From: Candidatus Synechococcus calcipolaris G9
Lineage (GTDB): Bacteria; Cyanobacteriota; Cyanobacteriia; Thermosynechococcales; Thermosynechococcaceae
Direction of reading: 5' to 3'
Assembly: GCF_029582805.1 (NCBI RefSeq)
Contig: NZ_JAKKUT010000002.1
Coordinates: 248,001-312,000 of the forward strand
DNA length: 64,000 nucleotides
The translations under genes and the position numbers were made by a program. The notes below the pieces were generated by a model, which was not told where the DNA came from, searched no databases, and saw only the letters and a list, made by a program, of their open reading frames with translations. Within the stretch, counting starts at the first letter, position 1; each line of letters opens with the position of its first letter. Below are positions 1 to 8,204 of the stretch, in pieces.

Positions 1-1101
1 GTCCCGCCGTGGGTCTTTGGTCAGTCCACCTATGCCCCCCTCTCCCCCGATACTCTGGTACTCACCTACAGCGATCGCGGCATTTGGCATTTAGGCGTTT
101 TACATTTGGCGGATCAGCGTTTTACTCCCATCGATTTACCCCACACCGATATTCAGGGACTTCAGGCCAGTTCCGAGCATTCCGTTGTTTTCCTTGCCAG
201 TAGTCCCAGCCACCCCCTCGGCATCCTGGAATGGGATATCAGAACCCAAGCCTTACGGGTCTTAAAAACCTCCACCACCCTTGACCTTGATCCGGGGTAT
301 ATTTCTACGCCGGAACCTATCGCCTTCCCCACTGGCTCCCATCAAACGGCCTACGGTTTTTTCTATCCACCCCAAAACAAGGACTACCAAGGGCCCGATT
401 CGGAGCGTCCCCCCCTATTAGTCAAAAGCCATGGTGGCCCCACTGCGGCCAGTGGTAGTGGTTTTGATCTGCGGATTCAATACTGGACGAGTCGGGGGTT
501 TGCGGTTTTGGATGTCAACTACCGTGGCTCTACGGGCTATGGCCGCGCCTATCGTCAGCAACTATTGGGCCAGTGGGGTATTGCCGATGTGGAAGATTCG
601 GTGGCCGGGGTGAACTATTTGGTAGCCCAGGGGCGCGTGGATGGCGATCGGGTGGCCATTCGTGGCAGTAGTGCGGGGGGCTATACCACCTTGGCAGCTT
701 TGACCTTTACCAATACCTTTCGGGCAGGAGCCAGCTATTACGGCATTGGCGACCTAGAGGCCTTGGCCAAGGATACCCACAAATTTGAGGCCCGCTATTT
801 AGATCGCCTCATTGCCCCCTATCCCGCCGGCCGAGACATCTACTACCAGCGATCGCCCATTCACTTTTGTGAACAACTCTCCTGTCCGGTGATCTTTTTC
901 CAAGGACTTCAGGATAAGGTGGTGCCCCCCAATCAAGCGGAGCAAATGGTGACAGCCCTAAAGGCCAAAGGGATTCCGGTGACCTATCTAACCTTTGCCG
1001 ATGAACGCCATGGCTTTCGCCAGGGGGCTACGATTATTAAAACCCTGGAAGCGGAGCTTGAATTTTATCAAACCTTCCTCTTGAAAGACGCTAGGATATA
1101 G
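1..1101 (+). CDS. S9-family prolyl oligopeptidase / acylaminoacyl-peptidase, C-terminal part (5' end outside window)
   Basis: The frame is open from the first base, so the gene begins upstream of the window and about 366 residues are visible. The C-terminal half has the alpha/beta-hydrolase fold typical of S9 serine peptidases. The oxyanion-side segment KSHGGPTAA precedes the nucleophile elbow GSSAGG (Ser codon at 670). The acid is in QGLQDKVVPP (Asp codon at 913) and the His in DERHGF (codon at 1009), so the whole catalytic triad is present in the usual order. The visible N-terminal part should be the end of the beta-propeller domain. Family members cleave short peptides or remove acylated N-terminal residues, and the exact substrate cannot be read from sequence. 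No signal peptide can be judged because the N-terminus is missing. The internal TTG at 106 is not a credible start because homologous-looking sequence continues upstream. Confidence 0.88.
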   Translation, partial: VPPWVFGQSTYAPLSPDTLVLTYSDRGIWHLGVLHLADQRFTPIDLPHTDIQGLQASSEHSVVFLASSPSHPLGILEWDIRTQALRVLKTSTTLDLDPGYISTPEPIAFPTGSHQTAYGFFYPPQNKDYQGPDSERPPLLVKSHGGPTAASGSGFDLRIQYWTSRGFAVLDVNYRGSTGYGRAYRQQLLGQWGIADVEDSVAGVNYLVAQGRVDGDRVAIRGSSAGGYTTLAALTFTNTFRAGASYYGIGDLEALAKDTHKFEARYLDRLIAPYPAGRDIYYQRSPIHFCEQLSCPVIFFQGLQDKVVPPNQAEQMVTALKAKGIPVTYLTFADERHGFRQGATIIKTLEAELEFYQTFLLKDARI

Positions 1102-1166
1102 GATGGTTGATTCTTCCCGATGGCTCAACCGGTTCAATACACCCACCTACTGGCAGCTAACATCCT

Positions 1167-1403
1167 ATGACCCTACATAATCCCTCGCTTTATGAAGAGC
1201 CTGTGGAGCAACGAAATCTGACAACCGCCTCTCGCCCCAATCGTTCAATTTTAGACTGGCTGAAGCAAAGTGGCCGGTTTATTCTCCGGGATGCAGTGGA
1301 ACCGGAAGAAACATCGATGTCTGAAGACATTGGTGAAATAGATGATTTTGTCAGTGATCCGGTAGCCGATTACGAAGAAGACGACGAGTCTGACATCGAT
1401 TAA
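1167..1403 (+). CDS. small acidic protein, resembles cyanobacterial DUF3134
   Basis: A 78-residue protein. Its middle segment (SILDWLKQSGRFILRD, residues about 27-42) is followed by a strongly acidic tail ending EEDDESDID. This plan, a short hydrophobic W-L core then an Asp/Glu-rich tail, fits what I remember of the cyanobacterial DUF3134 family, whose function is unknown. It lies 65 bp after the S9 peptidase and 85 bp before mraY on the same strand, so it may be co-transcribed with either. No membrane segment or catalytic motif is visible. The family assignment is from memory and should be treated as likely, not certain. Confidence 0.7.
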   Translation: MTLHNPSLYEEPVEQRNLTTASRPNRSILDWLKQSGRFILRDAVEPEETSMSEDIGEIDDFVSDPVADYEEDDESDID

Positions 1404-1488
1404 GAGCGGCATCCATGGGGATAGGCACTAACAGAGATAAAAGGGACAAAACGAGTGCAACCTTGGCCAACTTGTTTCCGGTGGGAAT

Positions 1489-2622
1489 ATGACCCCAACA
1501 AAATCTGAATCCTTAGCCACACCATCCTTTTTGACAGGGCGACGGCTTTTTATCTGTTTGACGCTCATTCTCCTAGGGATGGCGATCGCCAGTGATGTCG
1601 TTTTCAAGCATTGGCAACAGCCCGCGATCTCCTTCACGTTGCCCTTGGTCGGGACTGCCACCCTAACCGCGCTCATGGGTCAGTGGGTCGTTCCCCTCTT
1701 GCGCCGCCTTAAGACCGGTCAAGTTATCCGCGAAGATGGCCCCCAATCCCACCTCAAGAAATCCGGTACGCCCACCATGGGGGGAATTTTCTTGATTCCC
1801 ACCGGCTTATTGGTTGCCCTCGCTTGGACTGGGTTGGGACTGGAACAGTGGCCGCTGCGGGTGTTGGCGATCGCCCTATTAACTACGGTCTATGGGGGTA
1901 TTGGCTGGTGGGATGATTGGCAAGTGCTCGTCCGTAAATCCAATAAGGGGATGTCGGCGCGACTACGGCTACTCCTAGAAGGGGGGGCAGCCCTGTGCTT
2001 TGCGGCCTGGCTCCTGAGGATGGATCCCACGGTCACAACGATTCAATTTTCCTGGGGATGGGCCCTGCCCCTCGGTTTACTTTTTATTCCCCTAGCAATT
2101 TTTGTCCCCATGGCAGAAGGCAATGCGGTGAATCTCACCGATGGTTTGGATGGGTTGGCGGCCGGAACCGTGGCCATCGCCCTTTTGAGTCTGGGTATTT
2201 TAGTGGCTGCCGATTTTCCCGATTTAATGATTCTCACCGCCGCCATGGCCGGGGCCTGCCTAGGTTTTCTCTGGCATAACCATCATCCTGCCCGGGTATT
2301 TATGGGAGATACGGGGTCGTTGGCCTTGGGGGCCGTGTTGGCGGGCATTGGCCTGGTGAGTCATCATCTCTGGGAATTACTGATTATTAGTGGTCTCTTT
2401 TTAGCCGAATCCCTATCCGTCATTGCCCAGGTGGGCTATTACAAAGCAACGAAGGGGCCCGATGGCATTGGCAAGCGACTATTCAAAATGGCTCCCCTGC
2501 ACCATCATTTTGAACTGAGTGGCTGGTCAGAATTGCGGGTGGTGGCAACCTTTTACCTAGTGGTCTTGGTGCTAGGCTTTGGGGCCTGGCTGCAAGGAAT
2601 CCTTCCCCAGTCTTATTTCTAA
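1489..2622 (+). CDS. mraY: phospho-N-acetylmuramoyl-pentapeptide-transferase
   Basis: MraY transfers phospho-MurNAc-pentapeptide from UDP to undecaprenyl phosphate, making lipid I at the inner face of the plasma membrane, the first membrane step of peptidoglycan synthesis. The 377-residue polytopic protein has the family's polar loops in order: a DGPQSHLKKSGTPTMGG segment (83-99), the Asp pair in WWDDW (142-143), NLTDGLDG (215-222), FMGDTGSL with Asp274, and the PLHHHFE loop with His338-340. Asp pair, NLTDGLDG and the HHH loop form the Mg-dependent active site in characterised MraY. The N-terminus carries about 20 residues before the first membrane segment. The ATG at 1489 follows a GGTGGGAAT stretch that may be a weak ribosome site. 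It stands alone here, away from a dcw cluster, as is common in cyanobacteria. Confidence 0.96.
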   Translation: MTPTKSESLATPSFLTGRRLFICLTLILLGMAIASDVVFKHWQQPAISFTLPLVGTATLTALMGQWVVPLLRRLKTGQVIREDGPQSHLKKSGTPTMGGIFLIPTGLLVALAWTGLGLEQWPLRVLAIALLTTVYGGIGWWDDWQVLVRKSNKGMSARLRLLLEGGAALCFAAWLLRMDPTVTTIQFSWGWALPLGLLFIPLAIFVPMAEGNAVNLTDGLDGLAAGTVAIALLSLGILVAADFPDLMILTAAMAGACLGFLWHNHHPARVFMGDTGSLALGAVLAGIGLVSHHLWELLIISGLFLAESLSVIAQVGYYKATKGPDGIGKRLFKMAPLHHHFELSGWSELRVVATFYLVVLVLGFGAWLQGILPQSYF

Positions 2623-2634
2623 TTTCTAAAGTTT

Positions 2635-4038
2635 CTAGGCGTGTTCTCCCTGATCCATGGGGGCGAGGGCGGCTACGATCGCATCGGCAACCCGACCCAC
2701 GGGACAGATTTCTAACCCTGGAATGTCAAGGTCTTGGCTTTTGGGGACGATCGCCCGCTTAAATCCTAATTTCAGAGCTTCCCGTAAGCGGGTTTCCAGT
2801 TGGGAGACTGAACGAACCTGGCCGCCCAGGCCCACCTCCCCAATCATTACGGTTCCCGACTGAACAAGGCGATCGCGGAAACTGGCCACCACCGCCACCG
2901 CCACCCCCAGATCCGCCGCCGGTTCGGCCACCGTTAGCCCCCCGGATGAAGAAACATAGGCATCTAGCTTGGAGAGGGGAACCCCCAGACGTTTTTCTAA
3001 GACTGCTAAGATTTGCAAGAAGCGATTGTATTCTAGGCCCGTGGTTGAGCGGCGGGGGGAGGGATAGCTGGTGGGACTGACAAGGGCTTGAAGTTCCACC
3101 ACCAAGGGCCGTGTTCCTTCGCAGGCGACAATCACCGCCGTACCGGGGGCCGGATCACTCTCCCCTAAAAACAGGGCCGATGGATTGGTGACTTGCTCTA
3201 GACCCCGATCCACCATTTCAAAGACACCAATTTCCTGGGTTGCCCCAAAGCGATTTTTAACCACCCGCAGGAGTCGATGACTGGCAAAGCGATCGCCCTC
3301 AAAGTAGAGTACTGTGTCCACTAAATGCTCCAATACCTTGGGGCCGGCGATCGCCCCTTCTTTGGTGACATGGCCAACAATAAAGAGACTGATTTCGTCC
3401 TGTTTGGCCAACCGCATTAGGGCCGACGTACATTCCCGTACCTGGGATACCGAGCCGGGGGCCGACGTTAAACTGGCGAGATAAATGGCTTGAATACTGT
3501 CAATAACGGCGATCGATGGTTGTAGACTTCTGAGTTCCTGCAAAATCACTTCTAGGTCAATTTCCGGTAATAAATATAACTGCGCGCTCTGGGGTAGCTT
3601 TAATCGTCGCGATCGTAACTTCACCTGCTGTCCAGACTCTTCCGCACAGACGTAGAGAATGCGTTCCTGTTGGGCCAAGGTTGCCGCCACCTGAAGTAAA
3701 AGAGTGGATTTGCCAATGCCGGGATCTCCCCCCACTAAGACAAGAGAACCAGGGACAATGCCTCCCCCCAAGACCCGATCTAACTCACTGAATCCCGAAC
3801 TGAGGCGAAACTGCTGATTCTCGGCGATCGCCCCCAGGGTGACAGCTGCCGTGGCTTCCGGTTCCTTGTTTTTTTTATCTCGACTGCGCCCCAGTAAGCG
3901 GTCTTCCCCGGCCGTAGCCCCAGAAATGATCTGCTCATCCAAACTATTCCAGGCACCACAACTGGCACAGCGACCAAAATACTGTACTGACTCCGCCCCA
4001 CATTCGCGGCAGATATAAAGGGTTCGAGGTTTAGGCAT
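2635..4038 (-). CDS. radA: DNA repair protein RadA (Sms)
   Basis: RadA is a RecA-like DnaB-type helicase that drives branch migration during recombinational repair. The 467-residue protein has the three expected parts: an N-terminal C4 zinc finger (Cys10, Cys13, Cys24, Cys27), a RecA-type ATPase core with Walker A GDPGIGKST (104-112) and the RadA signature KNRFG (261-265), and a C-terminal Lon-protease-like domain used for ring assembly. The Ser-Lys catalytic dyad of Lon is not expected to work in RadA. It is convergent with mraY (12 bp between stop codons). The ribosome site AGGAG sits about 9 bases before the ATG and is part of an inverted repeat described separately. Confidence 0.96.
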   Translation of the reverse strand: MPKPRTLYICRECGAESVQYFGRCASCGAWNSLDEQIISGATAGEDRLLGRSRDKKNKEPEATAAVTLGAIAENQQFRLSSGFSELDRVLGGGIVPGSLVLVGGDPGIGKSTLLLQVAATLAQQERILYVCAEESGQQVKLRSRRLKLPQSAQLYLLPEIDLEVILQELRSLQPSIAVIDSIQAIYLASLTSAPGSVSQVRECTSALMRLAKQDEISLFIVGHVTKEGAIAGPKVLEHLVDTVLYFEGDRFASHRLLRVVKNRFGATQEIGVFEMVDRGLEQVTNPSALFLGESDPAPGTAVIVACEGTRPLVVELQALVSPTSYPSPRRSTTGLEYNRFLQILAVLEKRLGVPLSKLDAYVSSSGGLTVAEPAADLGVAVAVVASFRDRLVQSGTVMIGEVGLGGQVRSVSQLETRLREALKLGFKRAIVPKSQDLDIPGLEICPVGRVADAIVAALAPMDQGEHA

Positions 4039-4047
4039 TGTTATATT

Positions 4048-4087
4048 CTCCTGACGCTCACCCTAGCGGTTGATCGACTATCAGGAG
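4048..4087 (-). promoter_or_regulatory. inverted repeat enclosing the radA Shine-Dalgarno
   Basis: In the radA leader, CTCCTGA (4087-4081 read on the minus strand) is perfectly complementary to TCAGGAG (4054-4048), which contains the AGGAG ribosome site of radA. The 26-base interval holds a second small stem (AGCG/CGCT). Folding would bury the ribosome site. The pairing is seen directly, but any role in translation control is inference. Confidence 0.4.
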
Positions 4088-4141
4088 CCTTTGTAGTTAT
4101 ATTAATATCTCTCGTTAGTCCGCTCCAGTTGCCAGACCGCT

Positions 4142-4348
4142 TTAACCTAGAGCTTTTTGCAGTTTCTGACGGATAGCAGCCTCAATTTTTAAATCGAAGT
4201 CCGGATCACCCACTTTTGCAATTACTCCAGAAGAGCGTCTTCTGCGCCGCTGCAAATATGCTTGAAATGCAACTTCATCCTCACGATGCTCCAGGAAGTA
4301 CTGCTTCAGTTCTGGATCAGACATAGCAGCATAATCAACTTGACTCAT
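4142..4348 (-). CDS. DUF6887-like small protein
   Basis: A 68-residue basic protein. Its N-terminal part (MSQVDYAAMSDPELKQYFLEH) and the following segment with DEVAFQAYLQRR match the pattern I remember for cyanobacterial DUF6887 proteins. These are usually encoded just after a DUF6888 gene and have the look of small toxin-antitoxin-type pairs, though no function is established to my knowledge. The predicted structure is mostly helical and charged, with no membrane segment. The ATG overlaps the stop codon of the upstream frame (TGATG), which indicates translational coupling to the partner described next. That partner appears broken, so expression of this gene may be altered. Confidence 0.65.
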   Translation of the reverse strand: MSQVDYAAMSDPELKQYFLEHREDEVAFQAYLQRRRRRSSGVIAKVGDPDFDLKIEAAIRQKLQKALG

Positions 4349-4494
4349 CAGAACACCTCCCCATCTGGAGTAATTTCAGCCCCAATCCCTTCGTCGTGTC
4401 CTGCCAAAATAAACCTTCTAACTGAGCATACGTAGGTATCTTAATGGCAGAAGTCTTTGTAATGTATTGCACTGTGTTGCTAATTTAGCACATC
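4348..4494 (-). pseudogene. frameshifted DUF6888-like partner of the DUF6887 gene
   Basis: On the minus strand the frame 4440-4348 reads ...VRRFILAGHDEGIGAEITPD then GEVF and a TGA that shares its A with the DUF6887 start codon. ILAG followed by an I-x-PDGE ending is the C-terminal pattern I remember for DUF6888. This frame is closed by TAA at 4443-4441. The upstream half continues in another frame, CAKLATQCNTL then PLRY, which resembles the C-x2-L...N...PL-x-R start of the same family and itself stops shortly after. No single frame covers both halves and I see no start codon in the correct place, so a frameshift has probably inactivated it. Family calls are from memory. Confidence 0.4.
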
Positions 4495-4606
4495 TGTAAA
4501 TCTATCCATTGATCATTTCCCCAAAAACACCCCTTTCCCGAAATACAATGACCCTTTGCAGCCAAGGATAGGATCAATGGTAATGTTCTAATGTCACTCC
4601 ATATCC

Positions 4607-7600
4607 TTGATTGTTTTGGCAAATTTAGCAGATCAACTGACGAAGCAATGCCAGCGGCTGCAATCCTGTGTGCTTCAAGATCGGCAAACGGGTTGGTATC
4701 GTTTACCGCCTCCACCTGCTTCTAATACACCACCATCCTTGGTCAATCTAGCTTCCCCCCTTGATCTGAATGAAAAGGGTCATATTTCTTGGCCCCAGGG
4801 TCAGGTTTCCCTTTGGCTCGGCCAGAAGATTACGGTTCCAGCGGATTTAGAGGGGTATACCCTAGAGGGTTTGACCCTAAGAATACAGCTAACCTGGTGG
4901 GCAGAGAACGCCCAAATTTATGTCAATGGCGAACGGGTTCAGGAAGGGGATCTATTTGATCACTCCTGCCGGATTTGCCTGGGTGCGGCGGTGACTCCGG
5001 GGGAATCCTGGGAGATTTGTTTACATTTGGTGAGTCCGGGCCATGATCCGGGGGCCCTGGTGCGATCGCAGGTGGTCTATGAATCCGCTACCGGCATTGA
5101 TCCCGGTTTTGTCGCCCAGGAGCTAGAAATTGTCAAACTTTTTCTAGGGGAGTTGGATCCAGATCAGCAAGAACAACTCCAGGAGCAGTTAACAAGGTTA
5201 GCTGCCACGGAGAATCAACGGCAACAACTGGATTCGGCCTTAGAAATAGTCCATGAACACCTCAAACAATGGCGATCGCGCCTAGGGGCCTATCAGATTC
5301 ATTTGACTGGCCATGCCCATTTGGATCTGGCCTGGCTCTGGCCGGTTGCGGAGACTTGGGAAGCAGCTAAACGTACCTTTGAGTCGGTATTAGCCCTACA
5401 AGACCAGTACCCGGAACTCATTTTTAGTCACTCTAGTCCCGCCCTCTATGCCCATCTGGAAGAAACCGACCCGGATTTGTTTCAACGGATTCAACGGGCA
5501 GTGCAGCAGGGCCGCTGGGAAGTTGCCGCAGGCCTATGGGTGGAGCCAGAACTGAACCTGATTAGTGGTGAATCCCTAGCCCGGCAGATCCTCTATGGTC
5601 AGCGGTATGTCCAGGAAAAATTCGGCGGACTTAGTAAAGTTGCCTGGCTACCGGATAGCTTTGGCTTTTGTCGGCAATTGCCCCATTTTTTGAGGCGGGG
5701 GGAGATTGAATATTTTGTTACCCAAAAGCTGCGCTGGAACGACACCACGGTCTTTCCCCATGGTTGGTTTCGTTGGCAGGATGGCACGGGCGACTCGGTT
5801 CTGAGTTTAATGTCTGCTCCCATTGGCGAGGGTCTGGATCCGGTTAAAATTGCCGCCTATGCCCAGGAGTGGTATGGGAAAACGGGATCCCATCGTAGTC
5901 TCTGGTTACCGGGTGTGGGGGATCATGGCGGTGGCCCCACGGCGGATATGCTGGAGATCTATCGACGGTGGCAGCGGTTAGAGGGGTTTATGCCCAGGAT
6001 GGCGTTTACCACGGTGCAGACCTACCTAGAGGCCCTCAAGGCAGAAACAAGTTTAGAGTCATTGCCCCTGTGGCAGGATGAACTATACCTAGAATTCCAT
6101 CGGGGCTGCTATACCTCCCATGGCGATCAAAAGCAGTTGCACCAGGATTGTGAGCAAGCCCTTGTCCAGGCAGAAATCTGGTCGTCCTTGGCGGGGATGG
6201 TGGTGGGTGCGGCCTATCCCCACCAGGAATTAGAGCGACTCTGGAAATTACTTCTGTTTAATCAGTTCCATGATATTTTGCCGGGTACGGCGATCGCCCC
6301 AGTGTACACCGATGCCAATGGGGACTGGTCAGAGATTCTCAGCCATGCCAATACCCTTTTAGAGACGGCCCAAACCCATATCCTAGAAAATATTACCTAT
6401 CCCGAGCCGCCGGAACCGGATGCAATTCCCCTGGTGGTGTTTAATAGCCTGAGTTGGGCCCGTACCCGCCTAGTTCATGTTCCCCTAGAGTCCTTAGCTC
6501 CATACCTTTGGCAGATCAAGAACTCTGCTGGGGATAGTGTTCCCTGGGATCGGGGGTCGGCAGAGAATTTAGGGTTTGTCGCCCTAGAGGTACCACCCCT
6601 CGGCTATGGCCTCTATTGGTTATGCCCAATCCCGGAACCGGTGACACCCTTTCGTCCTCCCTTGGGCTATTTAATTGAAAATAATTATCTCCATGTGGAA
6701 ATCAATGCCCAAACTGGGGAGATTACCAACCTCTACGATAAGATTCAGCAGCGATTTATTCTTAAGGGGCCGGGGAATCAGTTGCAGTTTTTCCAAGATC
6801 AGGGTCAATACTGGGATGCCTGGAATATTGATCCCAACTATGGAAACTATCCTCTGGAGAAGGCCACTCTACAGCAGATTGAATGGATCCGCTGGCATCC
6901 CCTAGAGCAACGGCTGCGGGTCACGTGGCAGTTTCGCCAATCCCAGATTCAGCAGGACTATTGCCTGGAAATCTATTCCCCTGTCCTCAAGATTGAGACG
7001 GTGATTGATTGGCAGGAATCCCACATTCTCTTGAAAGCTGCTTTTCCCCTGGAGATCGCCGCGCCAAAAATTACTTGCGAAAGTCCTGGGGGTACCACGG
7101 AACGTCCCACCCTTCCTAATGCCGATCCTAATCCTGAGTTATCGGCAGCGGATCAGGCCAAATGGGAAATTCCCTTTCTCCATTGGCTGGATCTGGCCAC
7201 GGAAAAGGGGGATTACGGCCTGAGTTTATTAACCAGGGATAAGCATGGTGTGGATGCCCAACCGGAACAGGTTCGCCTTACCCTTTTGCGATCGCCCACC
7301 TGGCCCGACCCCGACTGCGATCGCCGTCGGCATACCTTTACCTATGCCCTCTATCCCCATGGACAAACCTGGCAGGAGGCCCAAACCCATCACCAGGCCC
7401 AGGAACTCAATTCGCCCCTTGTGCCCCGGATTGTTGAAGATAGAATAACGTCGGCTTCGGGTTCACTTCCCCCGGAAACCAGTCTTTTAGCCTGGGATTG
7501 TCCCCACTTGCACTTGATGACCCTGAAGCAGGCAGAGGATCAACGGGGATGGATTTTACGATGCCAGGAAACCATTGGAGAAGGATCTCAGTTAAATTTA

Positions 7601-7744
7601 ACCTCCGGGGCGATCGCCGAAGCAGAAGGTTTAGTGAAAGAATCCTTAAATCTCCTGGAATATCCTGAGAGTAGCAGTAGCCATTCCCAAGATTCCCTTG
7701 AGATCAAGCCGGGGCAGATCCATACTTGGCGACTTGAAGGCTAA
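4607..7744 (+). CDS. glycoside hydrolase family 38 alpha-mannosidase
   Basis: A 1045-residue retaining alpha-mannosidase (GH38), a zinc enzyme that removes terminal alpha-linked mannose. The N-terminal 225 residues form the beta-sandwich/helical lead-in common in bacterial members. The catalytic domain then starts with GHAHLDLAWLWP, where His238 and Asp240 align with the zinc ligands of Golgi mannosidase II. Asp350 in WLPDSFG is the nucleophile and also a zinc ligand, and His440 in GVGDHGGGPT is the fourth ligand. The helical linker and large C-terminal beta domains follow to the end. No signal peptide is visible, so it is probably cytoplasmic and may act in glycan recycling. The only start in reach is TTG at 4607 (or TTG at 4616), since an in-frame TAA precedes it, so the exact N-terminus is uncertain. 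Confidence 0.93.
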   Translation: MIVLANLADQLTKQCQRLQSCVLQDRQTGWYRLPPPPASNTPPSLVNLASPLDLNEKGHISWPQGQVSLWLGQKITVPADLEGYTLEGLTLRIQLTWWAENAQIYVNGERVQEGDLFDHSCRICLGAAVTPGESWEICLHLVSPGHDPGALVRSQVVYESATGIDPGFVAQELEIVKLFLGELDPDQQEQLQEQLTRLAATENQRQQLDSALEIVHEHLKQWRSRLGAYQIHLTGHAHLDLAWLWPVAETWEAAKRTFESVLALQDQYPELIFSHSSPALYAHLEETDPDLFQRIQRAVQQGRWEVAAGLWVEPELNLISGESLARQILYGQRYVQEKFGGLSKVAWLPDSFGFCRQLPHFLRRGEIEYFVTQKLRWNDTTVFPHGWFRWQDGTGDSVLSLMSAPIGEGLDPVKIAAYAQEWYGKTGSHRSLWLPGVGDHGGGPTADMLEIYRRWQRLEGFMPRMAFTTVQTYLEALKAETSLESLPLWQDELYLEFHRGCYTSHGDQKQLHQDCEQALVQAEIWSSLAGMVVGAAYPHQELERLWKLLLFNQFHDILPGTAIAPVYTDANGDWSEILSHANTLLETAQTHILENITYPEPPEPDAIPLVVFNSLSWARTRLVHVPLESLAPYLWQIKNSAGDSVPWDRGSAENLGFVALEVPPLGYGLYWLCPIPEPVTPFRPPLGYLIENNYLHVEINAQTGEITNLYDKIQQRFILKGPGNQLQFFQDQGQYWDAWNIDPNYGNYPLEKATLQQIEWIRWHPLEQRLRVTWQFRQSQIQQDYCLEIYSPVLKIETVIDWQESHILLKAAFPLEIAAPKITCESPGGTTERPTLPNADPNPELSAADQAKWEIPFLHWLDLATEKGDYGLSLLTRDKHGVDAQPEQVRLTLLRSPTWPDPDCDRRRHTFTYALYPHGQTWQEAQTHHQAQELNSPLVPRIVEDRITSASGSLPPETSLLAWDCPHLHLMTLKQAEDQRGWILRCQETIGEGSQLNLTSGAIAEAEGLVKESLNLLEYPESSSSHSQDSLEIKPGQIHTWRLEG

Positions 7745-7780
7745 TTAAAACCTAATCATCCAAAGCTAAAAAACAAGCAA

Positions 7781-8140
7781 TTAGACGATTGCCAAATGAT
7801 TCAACAGGGTATAGGTGAGAGAATTCATAATACTCAGGGCAATAGAGCCAAATAGGGCGCTCAAAAAGCCATTTCTCAAGGTAAATCCAGTCACAAAGGC
7901 CGCCGCAAGGGCAAAAATAGCCGCATTGACGACTAACGCAAATAGACCCAGGGTGAGAAACGTAATCGGGAATGCCAGAAATTGCAGGATTGCTCCTAGG
8001 GTGGCATTCAGTATGCCAAAAATAATTGCTGACCACAGAGACGTACTAAATTTATCAATTTCCACACCCAAAAAAGGAATCTTAGAAATTATAAATAAAC
8101 TAACACTGGTGACAATCCAGGCAATGATTAAATTGATCAT
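7781..8140 (-). CDS. phage-holin superfamily IV (4-TMS) membrane protein
   Basis: A 119-residue, very hydrophobic protein with four predicted membrane helices (about residues 3-20, 33-55, 57-80 and 88-112) and short polar turns containing Asp, Lys and Arg. Size and helix layout fit the bacterial 4-TMS holin-like family that is widespread in cyanobacteria and other bacteria and rarely tied to prophage. I see no phage gene nearby. Function in cyanobacteria is unknown to me. It lies between the GH38 gene (convergent) and pfkA (same strand), with its own start at ATG 8140 preceded by a GAGGAG-type ribosome site. Confidence 0.75.
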   Translation of the reverse strand: MINLIIAWIVTSVSLFIISKIPFLGVEIDKFSTSLWSAIIFGILNATLGAILQFLAFPITFLTLGLFALVVNAAIFALAAAFVTGFTLRNGFLSALFGSIALSIMNSLTYTLLNHLAIV

Positions 8141-8204
8141 GGAAAAATTCTCCTCAATGGCGATCGCCTAGGGCGTACTCTCATTTCGATTGTACTGTAC
8201 CGGC

